Shown piece after piece: positions 1-4,757 of a DNA stretch of 5,571 nt. Within the stretch, counting starts at the first letter, position 1, and the number at the start of each line of letters is the position of its first letter. The notes below the pieces were generated by a model. It was given only the letters and a program-made list of their open reading frames with translations, ran no database searches and was not told where the DNA came from. The DNA comes from Frankiales bacterium. GTDB lineage: Bacteria; Actinomycetota; Actinomycetes; Mycobacteriales; SCTD01. The translations under genes and the position numbers were made by a program. Where the stretch lies: assembly GCA_025966295.1 (NCBI GenBank), contig JAOPVD010000364.1, forward strand, positions 1 through 5,571, read 5' to 3'.

Positions 1-374
1 CCCCGCGCCTCGACGCGGCCTGGCTCGCGGTGCTGGCCACGCTGGAGGGCAGCCCGCTGGTGGTCGGGGGCCGCAGCGCCGGCGCCCGGGTCGCCTGCCG
101 CACCGCCGCGCAGGTCGGTGCCGACGCGGTGCTGTGCCTGGCCTTCCCGCTGCACCCACCGGGTCGACCGGAGCGCTCCCGGCTGCCCGAGCTGGAGGGC
201 GTCGCCGTACCGGTGCTGGTGGTGCAGGGGGACCGGGACGCGTTCGGGGTGCCGCCGGGGGCGCACCTGGTGCCCGGCGCCGACCACGGCTTCAAGGTCG
301 GCAAGGGCCTCCCGCCTGCGGGTCCGCAGGTCGAGCAGCGGGTCCGGGAGTGGCTGGCGCAGCTCAGACGCTGA
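1..374 (+). CDS. Alpha/beta hydrolase family protein, 3' fragment
   Basis: The reading frame is open to the left edge (frame beginning at base 3) and ends at TGA 372-374, so about 123 C-terminal residues are visible and the start lies outside the window. Three pieces of an alpha/beta-hydrolase catalytic triad can be seen: a nucleophile elbow GGRSAGAR (GxSxG) near base 66, an acid-containing strand VLVVQGDRDAFG near base 220, and a histidine in GADHGFK near base 280. The order and the short distances fit the compact dienelactone-hydrolase/TEX30-like (KANL3/Tex30) hydrolases. The substrate cannot be predicted. The GTG at base 30 would cut away the strand before the nucleophile and is unlikely to be the true start. 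The gene converges on the DtxR-family gene, their 3' ends overlapping by 11 bp, and no terminator hairpin is evident between them. Confidence 0.85.
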   Translation, partial: PRLDAAWLAVLATLEGSPLVVGGRSAGARVACRTAAQVGADAVLCLAFPLHPPGRPERSRLPELEGVAVPVLVVQGDRDAFGVPPGAHLVPGADHGFKVGKGLPPAGPQVEQRVREWLAQLRR

Positions 375-1053
375 CGTAGACCTCGCTGGCCACGACCCGC
401 TCGATCTCGACGGCGACCCCGTCCACGTCCAGCACGAGCATGTCGTCGTCGGTCTCCCCGACGATGAGCCGCTGGCCCGGCAGCAGCCGGCCCTGCTCCA
501 GCTCGCGCATGTGACCGAGCTGGGTCTGCAGGTGCTCGTCGATGCGGCGCACCACGCACGGCGTGCCGGTCGGGACGCTGGCGAGGGGCTGGAGCGGGCC
601 CGGGTCGACGAGGTTGGCCGAGCCCGGGATCGGGTTGCCGTGCGGGCACATGCCCGGGTCGCCGAGCAGCTTCACCAGGTGCGCCTCGAGGTTGTCGCTG
701 ATCGCGTGCTCGAGCCGGCAGGCCTCCTCGTGCACCTGCGCCCACGGCACCTTGAGGATGTCGACGAGCAGCAGCTCGGCGAGCCGGTGCCGGCGCAGGA
801 CGGCGGTGGCGTACTCGCGGCCGGAGGTGGTGAGGTGCAGCACCCGGTCGGGGTCGAGGGTGAGGTAGCCCTCGCGCTCGAGGCGCTTCACGGTCTCGCT
901 GACGGCCGGGGCGCTGACCCCGAGGCGCTCCACCAGCCGGGCCCGCATGGGCACGATCCCGGACTCCTCGAGCTCGAGGATCGTCTCGAGGTACTGCTCG
1001 ACAGCAGGGTGGTGTCCGGCCCCGTGAACCCCCGCGTGCCGCTCGTGCTGCAT
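364..1053 (-). CDS. DtxR/IdeR/MntR-family metal-dependent transcriptional repressor
   Basis: This 229-residue protein has the three-part DtxR layout: a winged helix (about 15-75), a dimerisation and metal-binding domain (about 76-150, ending in CPHGNPIPGS) and an SH3-like FeoA-type domain (about 155-229). By alignment from memory with C. diphtheriae DtxR (offset 10), the ancillary metal ligands H79, E83 and H98 correspond to H89, E93 and H108, with E173 and Q176 from the SH3 domain. Primary-site ligands C102, E105 and H106 correspond to C112, E115 and H116. The Met10 ligand is replaced by Gln20 (AVEQYLETI), so the metal preferred (iron or manganese) is uncertain. It should bind operator DNA as a metal-loaded dimer and repress metal-uptake or homeostasis genes; no target is visible here. 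The ATG at 1053 is the only start that keeps the helix-turn-helix. It has no Shine-Dalgarno but a TANNNT element 6 nt upstream, suggesting a leaderless mRNA. The gene is divergent from the sigma factor gene. Confidence 0.93.
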   Translation of the reverse strand: MQHERHAGVHGAGHHPAVEQYLETILELEESGIVPMRARLVERLGVSAPAVSETVKRLEREGYLTLDPDRVLHLTTSGREYATAVLRRHRLAELLLVDILKVPWAQVHEEACRLEHAISDNLEAHLVKLLGDPGMCPHGNPIPGSANLVDPGPLQPLASVPTGTPCVVRRIDEHLQTQLGHMRELEQGRLLPGQRLIVGETDDDMLVLDVDGVAVEIERVVASEVYVSV

Positions 1054-1059
1054 GCGGCC

Positions 1060-1065
1060 AGCGTA
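1060..1065 (-). promoter_or_regulatory. Putative -10 element for a leaderless DtxR-family mRNA
   Basis: Read on the minus strand this is TACGCT, matching the actinobacterial TANNNT -10 consensus. Exactly 6 nt separate it from the ATG at 1053, so transcription would begin at or next to the A of the start codon. No ribosome binding site is present in the same stretch, which supports leaderless initiation. No convincing -35 box is seen. This is inferred from sequence and spacing only. Confidence 0.5.
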
Positions 1066-1068
1066 CGT

Positions 1069-1095
1069 GGAACAACCCCGGCCGTGACGAGCGTT
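1069..1095 (+). promoter_or_regulatory. Putative SigR/SigH-type promoter of the sigma factor operon
   Basis: GGAACA at 1069-1074 and CGTT at 1092-1095 are separated by 17 bp. This fits the known promoter consensus of the SigR (Streptomyces) and SigH (Mycobacterium) group, GGAAY with a GTT -10 core. The expected start of transcription is about 1101-1104, giving a leader of about 25 nt before the strong Shine-Dalgarno and the ATG at 1129. A promoter recognised by the encoded sigma factor would give positive autoregulation, which is established for sigR and sigH. It lies between two divergent genes, immediately beside the -10 box of the DtxR-family gene. Confidence 0.65.
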
Positions 1096-1114
1096 GATGC
1101 CATCGACACACCGC

Positions 1115-1122
1115 GAGGAGGA
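1115..1122 (+). promoter_or_regulatory. Shine-Dalgarno for the upstream (long isoform) start of the sigma factor
   Basis: GAGGAGGA ends 6 nt before the ATG at 1129. It is close to a perfect anti-Shine-Dalgarno match, so the upstream start is probably translated whenever the mRNA begins at the SigR-type promoter. Confidence 0.6.
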
Positions 1123-1128
1123 CCGCTG

Positions 1129-1248
1129 ATGACGCGCTCGGGTTGCACCTTCGACCCTCGAGCACTCGCCCCCTGGACCGGGGCGGAGGCCCTGCCCTCG
1201 CTGCTCCCCTACGAGCCCGTAGAGTCAGCGGCTCAGGAGGAGGTGGGT
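1129..1248 (+). other. In-frame N-terminal extension of the sigma factor (sigma-R'-like long isoform)
   Basis: ATG at 1129 opens a frame that runs without a stop into the sigma factor at 1249, adding 40 residues and giving a 233-residue form. About 80% of its codons end in G or C, which is compatible with coding. The segment begins MTRSGCTFDPRALAPW and has no recognised domain. It contains the only cysteine (C6) of the long isoform. S. coelicolor SigR has an analogous 55-residue extension, made from the stress-induced transcript and giving an unstable isoform; here function is inferred by analogy. It may also simply be the main annotated start. Confidence 0.6.
1220..1243 (+). promoter_or_regulatory. 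Possible internal promoter -10 (TAGAGT) and Shine-Dalgarno for the short sigma isoform
   Basis: AGGAGGAGG at 1235-1243 lies 5 nt before GTG 1249 and is a strong ribosome binding site. TAGAGT at 1220-1225 matches TANNNT, and a transcript from it would start near 1231, just before this ribosome binding site and after the long-isoform ATG. Such an mRNA could only make the short protein. The Shine-Dalgarno is clear. The promoter is tentative because no TTGACA-like box stands at the right distance. Confidence 0.45.
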
Positions 1249-1830
1249 GTGGCGGACGAGACCAGCGAGCAGCGCACGGCACGCTTCGAGCGTGACGCGC
1301 TGCCTTTCCTGGACCAGCTCTACTCGGCCGCGATGCGCATGACGCGCAACCCGGCCGACGCCGAGGACCTCGTCCAGGAGACGTTCGTGAAGGCGTTCGC
1401 GGCCTTCCACCAGTTCGAAGAGGGCACCAACCTCAAGGCCTGGCTGTACCGGATCCTGACGAACACCTTCATCAACACCTACCGCAAGAAGCAGCGGCAG
1501 CCGCAGCAGTCCCCGACCGAGCAGATCGAGGACTGGCAGATCGCGGCTGCCGAGGCGCACACCTCCACCGGCCTGCGCAGCGCCGAGATGGAGGCGCTCG
1601 ACCACCTCCCGGACAGCGACGTCAAGGAGGCCCTGCAGAAGCTCCCCGAGGACTTCCGCATGGCCGTCTACCTGGCCGACGTCGAAGGCTTCTCCTACAA
1701 GGAGATCGCCGAGATCATGGGCACGCCGATCGGGACGGTCATGTCCCGCCTCCACCGCGGTCGGCGTGGTCTGAGGTCGCTCCTCGCGGACTACGCAGTG
1801 GAGCGTGGACTCGTGAAGGCGGAGTCATGA
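1249..1830 (+). CDS. sigR: ECF RNA polymerase sigma factor, SigR/SigH group (thiol-oxidative stress)
   Basis: This is the 193-residue core form starting at GTG 1249; a 233-residue form can start at ATG 1129. Domain sigma-2 covers about residues 17-83, with DAEDLVQETF (37-46) and NLKAWLYRILTNTF (61-74). Domain sigma-4 covers about 125-182, with the helix-turn-helix GFSYKEIAEIMGTPIGTVMSRLHRG (147-171, in two parts: GFSYKEIAEIMG and TPIGTVMSRLHRG). Recalled SigR sequences match very closely, including TARFERDALP at the start and LDHLPDSDVKEAL in the linker. The protein directs RNA polymerase to thiol-redox genes (thioredoxin system, mycothiol, proteases) when its partner RsrA is oxidised. The stop overlaps the rsrA start (ATGA), giving coupled synthesis of sigma and anti-sigma. 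The short start is chosen for the core because homology begins just after it; which start dominates cannot be told from sequence. Confidence 0.93.
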   Translation: MADETSEQRTARFERDALPFLDQLYSAAMRMTRNPADAEDLVQETFVKAFAAFHQFEEGTNLKAWLYRILTNTFINTYRKKQRQPQQSPTEQIEDWQIAAAEAHTSTGLRSAEMEALDHLPDSDVKEALQKLPEDFRMAVYLADVEGFSYKEIAEIMGTPIGTVMSRLHRGRRGLRSLLADYAVERGLVKAES

Positions 1831-2108
1831 GCTGCGGCGAGCCGCACGAGACCCCGTGCAGCGAGGTCCTCGAGAAGGTCTACCTCTACCTCGACGGCGA
1901 AGCCGACAGCCACGACCGCGAGCACATCCGCATCCACCTCGACGAGTGCGCGCCCTGCCTGCGCAAGTACGGCCTGGAGCAGGCCGTGAAGGCCCTGGTG
2001 GCCCGGTCCTGCGCCGAGACCGCGCCGGTCGACCTGCGCGACCGGGTGCTGCTGAAGATCCAGCAGGTCCGCATCGAGATCGACCACGTGGAGTTCCGCG
2101 CGGAGTAG
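1827..2108 (+). CDS. rsrA: Zinc-binding redox-sensing anti-sigma factor (RsrA/RshA type, mycothiol system)
   Basis: This 93-residue cytoplasmic protein begins MSCGEPHETPCSEVL, almost identical to recalled S. coelicolor RsrA. It carries the ZAS (zinc anti-sigma) signature H37-x3-C41-x2-C44 (HLDECAPC), plus C3, H7 and C11. In RsrA, zinc is held by C11, H37, C41 and C44, and oxidation forms a C11-C44 disulfide that ejects zinc and frees the sigma factor; all four are present. Of the C61-C62 pair of S. coelicolor only C62 remains (S61). KYGLEQAVKALV (47-58) is the conserved helix after the motif. The C-terminal tail is shorter than the roughly 105 residues of S. coelicolor RsrA. The ATG overlaps the sigma stop codon, with GAAGG 7 nt upstream. 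No other likely function. Confidence 0.94.
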   Translation: MSCGEPHETPCSEVLEKVYLYLDGEADSHDREHIRIHLDECAPCLRKYGLEQAVKALVARSCAETAPVDLRDRVLLKIQQVRIEIDHVEFRAE

Positions 2109-2116
2109 GGCGCCGC

Positions 2117-2122
2117 TAGGGT
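2117..2122 (+). promoter_or_regulatory. Putative -10 element of a leaderless galE transcript
   Basis: TAGGGT matches TANNNT and ends 7 nt before the ATG at 2130, placing the transcription start on or beside the start codon. The 21-nt gap after rsrA holds no good Shine-Dalgarno (only AGGG within the same hexamer). galE may therefore have its own constitutive promoter besides read-through from sigR-rsrA. No -35 box is clear. Confidence 0.45.
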
Positions 2123-2129
2123 CCGTCGC

Positions 2130-3089
2130 ATGACGTGGCTGGTGACCGGCGGGGCGGGGTACATCGGGGCGCACGTGGTGCGCGCGATGCTGCAGAGCGG
2201 CCAGGACGTGGTGGCCCTCGACGACCTGTCCACCGGCGACCCGGCCCGGATCCCCGGCGCCGAGCTGGTCGAGGGCACCGTGCTGGACCGGGCGCTGCTC
2301 GACCGGGTCGTCAAGGAGCGCGCCGTCACCGGCGTCGTGCACATCGCCGCCAAGAAGCAGGTGGCCGAGTCGGTCGCCGAGCCGCTGCACTACTACCGCG
2401 AGAACGTCGACGGCCTCCTCACGCTGCTCGAAGCCTGCCGCGCCGGCGGCGTCGACCGCTTCGTGTTCTCCTCCAGCGCCGCCACCTACGGCATGCCGGA
2501 CGTGGACCTGGTGACGGAGGAGACCCCGAAGGAGCCGATGAGCCCGTACGGCGAGACCAAGCTGGTCGGGGAGTGGCTGCTCAACGCCTGCGCCGCCGCC
2601 CACGGGCTGCGGGTCATGTCGATGCGCTACTTCAACGTCGCCGGTGCGGCCACGCCCGAGCTCGGCGACCCGGGCATCTTCAACCTGGTGCCCCTCGTCT
2701 TCCAGGCCCTCACGGCCGGCCGGCGCCCGACGGTCTTCGGCACCGACTACCCGACGCCCGACGGCACCTGCGTGCGGGACTACGTCCACGTCGCGGACAT
2801 CGCCGAGGCGCACCTGGCGGCCGCCCGCGCGCTCGACGACGGCGCCGACGGGGCGACGTACAACATCGGGCGGGGCGCCGGCAGCAGCGTGCTGGAGGTC
2901 ATCGACGTCATCGGCCAGGTGACCGGCCTGGACGCCACGCCCGAGCTGGTCGACCGGCGCCCCGGCGACCCCGCCCGGGTGGTCGCCGCGGTCGACAAGA
3001 TCCGGGTGGGCCTGGGCTTCGAGGCGCGGTACGACCTCACCGCGATGGTGGAGAGCGCCTGGGCGGGCTGGCAGCTGCGGCACCCGTGA
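2130..3089 (+). CDS. galE: UDP-glucose 4-epimerase (GalE), extended SDR family
   Basis: This 319-residue enzyme interconverts UDP-glucose and UDP-galactose with tightly bound NAD (Leloir pathway and envelope galactose supply). The Rossmann motif TGGAGYIG is at 6-13, followed by DDLSTG (31-36), typical of GalE NAD binding. SSSAATYG (114-121) supplies the catalytic serine (S116), and SPYGETK (138-144) the YxxxK pair (Y140, K144). YFNVAGA (167-173) and the segment GTDYPTPDGTCVRDYVHVAD (204-223) are GalE signatures. Length is slightly below the usual 330-340, with no missing core element. The ATG follows rsrA by 21 nt and the final TGA is overlapped by the GTG of the next epimerase, so these two are co-transcribed. 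The 430-residue frame on the opposite strand is a GC-rich shadow. Confidence 0.93.
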   Translation: MTWLVTGGAGYIGAHVVRAMLQSGQDVVALDDLSTGDPARIPGAELVEGTVLDRALLDRVVKERAVTGVVHIAAKKQVAESVAEPLHYYRENVDGLLTLLEACRAGGVDRFVFSSSAATYGMPDVDLVTEETPKEPMSPYGETKLVGEWLLNACAAAHGLRVMSMRYFNVAGAATPELGDPGIFNLVPLVFQALTAGRRPTVFGTDYPTPDGTCVRDYVHVADIAEAHLAAARALDDGADGATYNIGRGAGSSVLEVIDVIGQVTGLDATPELVDRRPGDPARVVAAVDKIRVGLGFEARYDLTAMVESAWAGWQLRHP

Positions 3090-4030
3090 GAGTCCTCGTC
3101 ACGGGCGCGGCCGGCTTCATCGGCAGTCACCTCGTCGACCGCCTGGTGGCCGACGGGCACCGGGTCACCGGCGTCGACGACCTGTCGACCGGCAAGCTCG
3201 CCAACCTGGCCGATGCCCGCCGGGCCAAGGGGTTCAGCTTCCACCGCTTCGACATCACGAGCACCGACCTGCTGACCCTGGTGGCCCGCGACCGCCCGGA
3301 CGTGGTCTGCCACCTGGCCGGTCAGATGGACGTGCGCCGGTCGGTGGCCGACCCGCTGCACGACACCCGCACCAACGTGCTCGGCACCGTCAACGTCCTC
3401 GAGGCCTGCGTCCGCACCGGCGTGCCGCGGGTGGTGTTCGCCAGCTCCGGCGGGACCGTGTACGGCGAGCCGCCGTCGGTGCCCGTCACCGAGCGGGCCG
3501 CGCTGCGCCCGGCGTCGCCGTACGGCGCGGCCAAGGCGGCGGCAGAGACCTACGTCGCGGCCTACGCGCGGCTGCACGGGCTACGCGGCGTCTCGCTGCG
3601 GCTGGGCAACGTCTACGGCCCGCGGCAGGACCCGCACGGTGAGGCCGGTGTGGTGTCGATCTTCGCGGGGGCCCTGGTGGCCGGCCGGCCGACCACGGTC
3701 TTCGGGGACGGCACCAGCAGCCGGGACTACGTGTACGTGGAGGACGTGGTGGACGCCTTCCTGCGCTGCCTGGGCGGCAAGGGCGACGGCCGCCGGCTGA
3801 ACGTCGGCAGCGGCCGGGCCACCAGCGTGCGGGCGCTGCACGCGCTGGTGGCCAAGGCGGTCGGTGCCCCCGACGCCCCCGAGTTCGCCCCGCCGCGGTC
3901 CGGTGAGCTGCAGGCCGTCGCGCTCGACAGCAGCGCGGCCCGGCGGGCCCTCGGCTGGGAGCCGGCGGTGACGCTCGAGGACGGCCTGGCCCGGACCGTC
4001 GACTGGCTGCGGGCCACCCGGAAGCGCTGA
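3086..4030 (+). CDS. NAD-dependent nucleotide-sugar epimerase, GalE1-type (UDP-glucose 4-epimerase-like)
   Basis: This 314-residue extended SDR starts at GTG 3086, inside the galE stop (GTGA, 4-nt overlap), so translation is probably coupled. The Rossmann motif GAAGFIG is at 7-13, DDLSTGK at 31-37, LAGQMDVRRSVADP at 77-90, SSGGTVYG at 120-127, YGAAK with Y146 and K150, and GNVYGPRQDPHGEAGVV at 174-190, then FGDGTSSRDYVYVEDVVDAF. This pattern matches M. tuberculosis GalE1 (Rv3634c) and Thermus/Thermotoga-type GalE as recalled. At the usual catalytic Ser/Thr position there is G122, as in that subfamily, so T124 or S121 may serve. It probably makes UDP-galactose or a related UDP-sugar for cell-wall polymers. 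The frame is open far upstream over galE, but that part is an antiphase shadow. A strong hairpin overlaps the stop codon. Confidence 0.9.
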   Translation: MRVLVTGAAGFIGSHLVDRLVADGHRVTGVDDLSTGKLANLADARRAKGFSFHRFDITSTDLLTLVARDRPDVVCHLAGQMDVRRSVADPLHDTRTNVLGTVNVLEACVRTGVPRVVFASSGGTVYGEPPSVPVTERAALRPASPYGAAKAAAETYVAAYARLHGLRGVSLRLGNVYGPRQDPHGEAGVVSIFAGALVAGRPTTVFGDGTSSRDYVYVEDVVDAFLRCLGGKGDGRRLNVGSGRATSVRALHALVAKAVGAPDAPEFAPPRSGELQAVALDSSAARRALGWEPAVTLEDGLARTVDWLRATRKR

Positions 4031-4058
4031 AGGCCCCCGCGGGAGCGGGGGCCTTCAG
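4027..4058. terminator. Perfect 14-bp inverted-repeat terminator shared by the epimerase and bL37 genes
   Basis: CTGAAGGCCCCCGC (4027-4040) pairs perfectly with GCGGGGGCCTTCAG (4045-4058) around a GGGA loop. The left arm contains the epimerase stop codon (4028-4030), and the right arm ends 6 nt from the bL37 stop (4065) on the other strand, so it can serve both convergent genes. There is no T-tract, as is common for actinobacterial terminators. Confidence 0.85.
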
Positions 4059-4064
4059 TGCGTT

Positions 4065-4139
4065 CTAAGCGTTGGGACGCTTGCCGTGGTTGGCGGCGTT
4101 CTTCTTGCGCGCGCGGCGCTTGCGACCTCGCTTGGCCAT
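4065..4139 (-). CDS. Large-subunit ribosomal protein bL37 (24 residues)
   Basis: The ATG at 4139 opens a 24-residue, extremely basic peptide that begins MAKRGRKRRARKK and ends NHGKRPNA. This matches the actinobacterial 50S protein bL37, first seen in mycobacterial ribosome structures, in length and in both termini (recalled, not searched). It should lie buried in 23S rRNA. GAGGAGA (complement of 4146-4152) is a strong Shine-Dalgarno about 6-7 nt upstream, which decides this start over the longer open frame reaching 4529. The gene is monocistronic, convergent with the GalE1-type gene through a shared hairpin and divergent from hsp20. It is short enough to be missed by gene callers. Confidence 0.88.
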   Translation of the reverse strand: MAKRGRKRRARKKNAANHGKRPNA

Positions 4140-4152
4140 GGTGTGTCTCCTC

Positions 4153-4207
4153 TTGACGGCTGCCGACAGCCTGCCACAGAATCTGGACCTGAGCGGCCTC
4201 CGCTCAA
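4153..4207. promoter_or_regulatory. Candidate divergent promoters for hsp20 (+) and bL37 (-) sharing one -10 region
   Basis: On the + strand TTGACG (4153-4158), 18 bp, CAGAAT (4177-4182) resembles a housekeeping promoter for hsp20, with a leader of about 70 nt. On the minus strand TTGAGC (complement of 4202-4207), 16 bp, CAGATT (complement of 4180-4185) could serve bL37. The two -10 boxes overlap in the near-palindrome CAGAATCTG (4177-4185). This is the whole 121-nt divergent gap between the two genes. Neither -10 has the preferred T at its first position, so the calls are tentative. No CIRCE or HAIR heat-shock operator was recognised. Confidence 0.4.
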
Positions 4208-4260
4208 CTCTGACCGCGACACCGGCTCGAGGAGCGCCGGGCATCACGAGGAGGAACACC

Positions 4261-4749
4261 ATGCCGCGCCTTGCCCCCTGGGACCCCTTCACCGCCCTGT
4301 CCCGCATGGACCGGGAGTTCGACACGCTCGTCCGCCGCACCTGGCCGGCGCCGGCGGCCACCCGCGCCGGCTTCGTTCCCGCCGTCGAGATCGCGCGCGA
4401 CGGCGAGGACGTCCTCGTCGTGCTCGAGCTGCCGGGCGTCGACGTCGCCCGCGACGTGAGCATCGAGGTGGACCGCGGCAAGCTCGTCATCAGCGGCGAG
4501 CGCCGTGACCCGCGCGCCGAGGACGACAACGAGAGCGTGCTGGTGCGCGAGCTGCGCTACGGCAGCTTCCGGCGGGAGTTCGCGCTCCCGGGCGGGGTGA
4601 GCGCCGAGCAGGTCGAGGCCGGCTACGACGCCGGGCTGCTGCTGGTCCGGGTCAAGCGGGTCGTGCAGCCCGAGCCCATGCCCGTGAAGGTGCCGATCAG
4701 CACCGGCGAGGCGCAGCCGGCCAGGGTGCTCGAGGGCCCGGCCGAGTAG
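4261..4749 (+). CDS. Small heat-shock protein, Hsp20/alpha-crystallin family
   Basis: This 162-residue ATP-independent holdase chaperone binds unfolding proteins in the cytoplasm. An N-terminal arm (MPRLAPWDPFTALSRMDREF) typical of bacterial Hsp20 is followed by the alpha-crystallin domain at about 39-134: VPAVEIARDGEDVLVVLELPG, VSIEVDRGKLVISGERR, then YGSFRREFALPGGV (100-113). The usual A-x-x-x-G-x-L motif appears as AGYDAGLLLVRVKR (120-133). A C-terminal VPI (144-146) stands where the I/V-x-I/V oligomer anchor is expected. GAGGAGG at 4248-4254, 6 nt before ATG 4261, fixes the start; the open frame upstream of it overlaps the promoter region and bL37 and is not coding. A GC-rich hairpin follows the stop. 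Stress control is likely, but no known operator was seen. Confidence 0.93.
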   Translation: MPRLAPWDPFTALSRMDREFDTLVRRTWPAPAATRAGFVPAVEIARDGEDVLVVLELPGVDVARDVSIEVDRGKLVISGERRDPRAEDDNESVLVRELRYGSFRREFALPGGVSAEQVEAGYDAGLLLVRVKRVVQPEPMPVKVPISTGEAQPARVLEGPAE

Positions 4750-4757
4750 GGACCGGG

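Noticed and set aside
118..1128. In-frame open reading upstream of the sigma factor on the + strand
   Set aside because: It is antisense to the well-supported DtxR-family gene and out of frame with the hydrolase; its composition is that of a GC-rich shadow and homology to SigR begins only after 1249.
1054..1128. Possible DtxR/IdeR iron box between the divergent genes
   Set aside because: No 19-bp palindrome resembling TTAGGTTAGSCTAACCTAA was found, so no operator is annotated.
1791..3083. 430-residue open frame on the minus strand
   Set aside because: It lies antisense to rsrA and galE, is repetitive in R, G, V, H and D as expected for a shadow frame, and shows no recognisable domain.
2135..3085. 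+ strand open frame joined to the second epimerase, suggesting a longer fusion protein
   Set aside because: The segment is the +1 shadow of galE (runs of R, G, P). The Rossmann motif starts right after GTG 3086, the normal N-terminus of the family.
4072..4260. N-terminal extension of hsp20 on the + strand
   Set aside because: It crosses bL37 and the divergent promoter region; the Hsp20 N-terminal arm begins at ATG 4261 with GAGGAGG 6 nt upstream.
4140..4260. CIRCE (HrcA) or HAIR (HspR) heat-shock operator before hsp20
   Set aside because: Neither the GCACTC-N9-GAGTGC nor the CTTGAGT-N7-ACTCAAG pattern is present; CTCAACTC at 4203-4210 is only a partial resemblance without a matching second arm.
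4140..4529. N-terminal extension of the bL37 frame on the minus strand
   Set aside because: It runs antisense through hsp20, is rich in S and R shadow composition, and a strong Shine-Dalgarno marks ATG 4139 as the real start.
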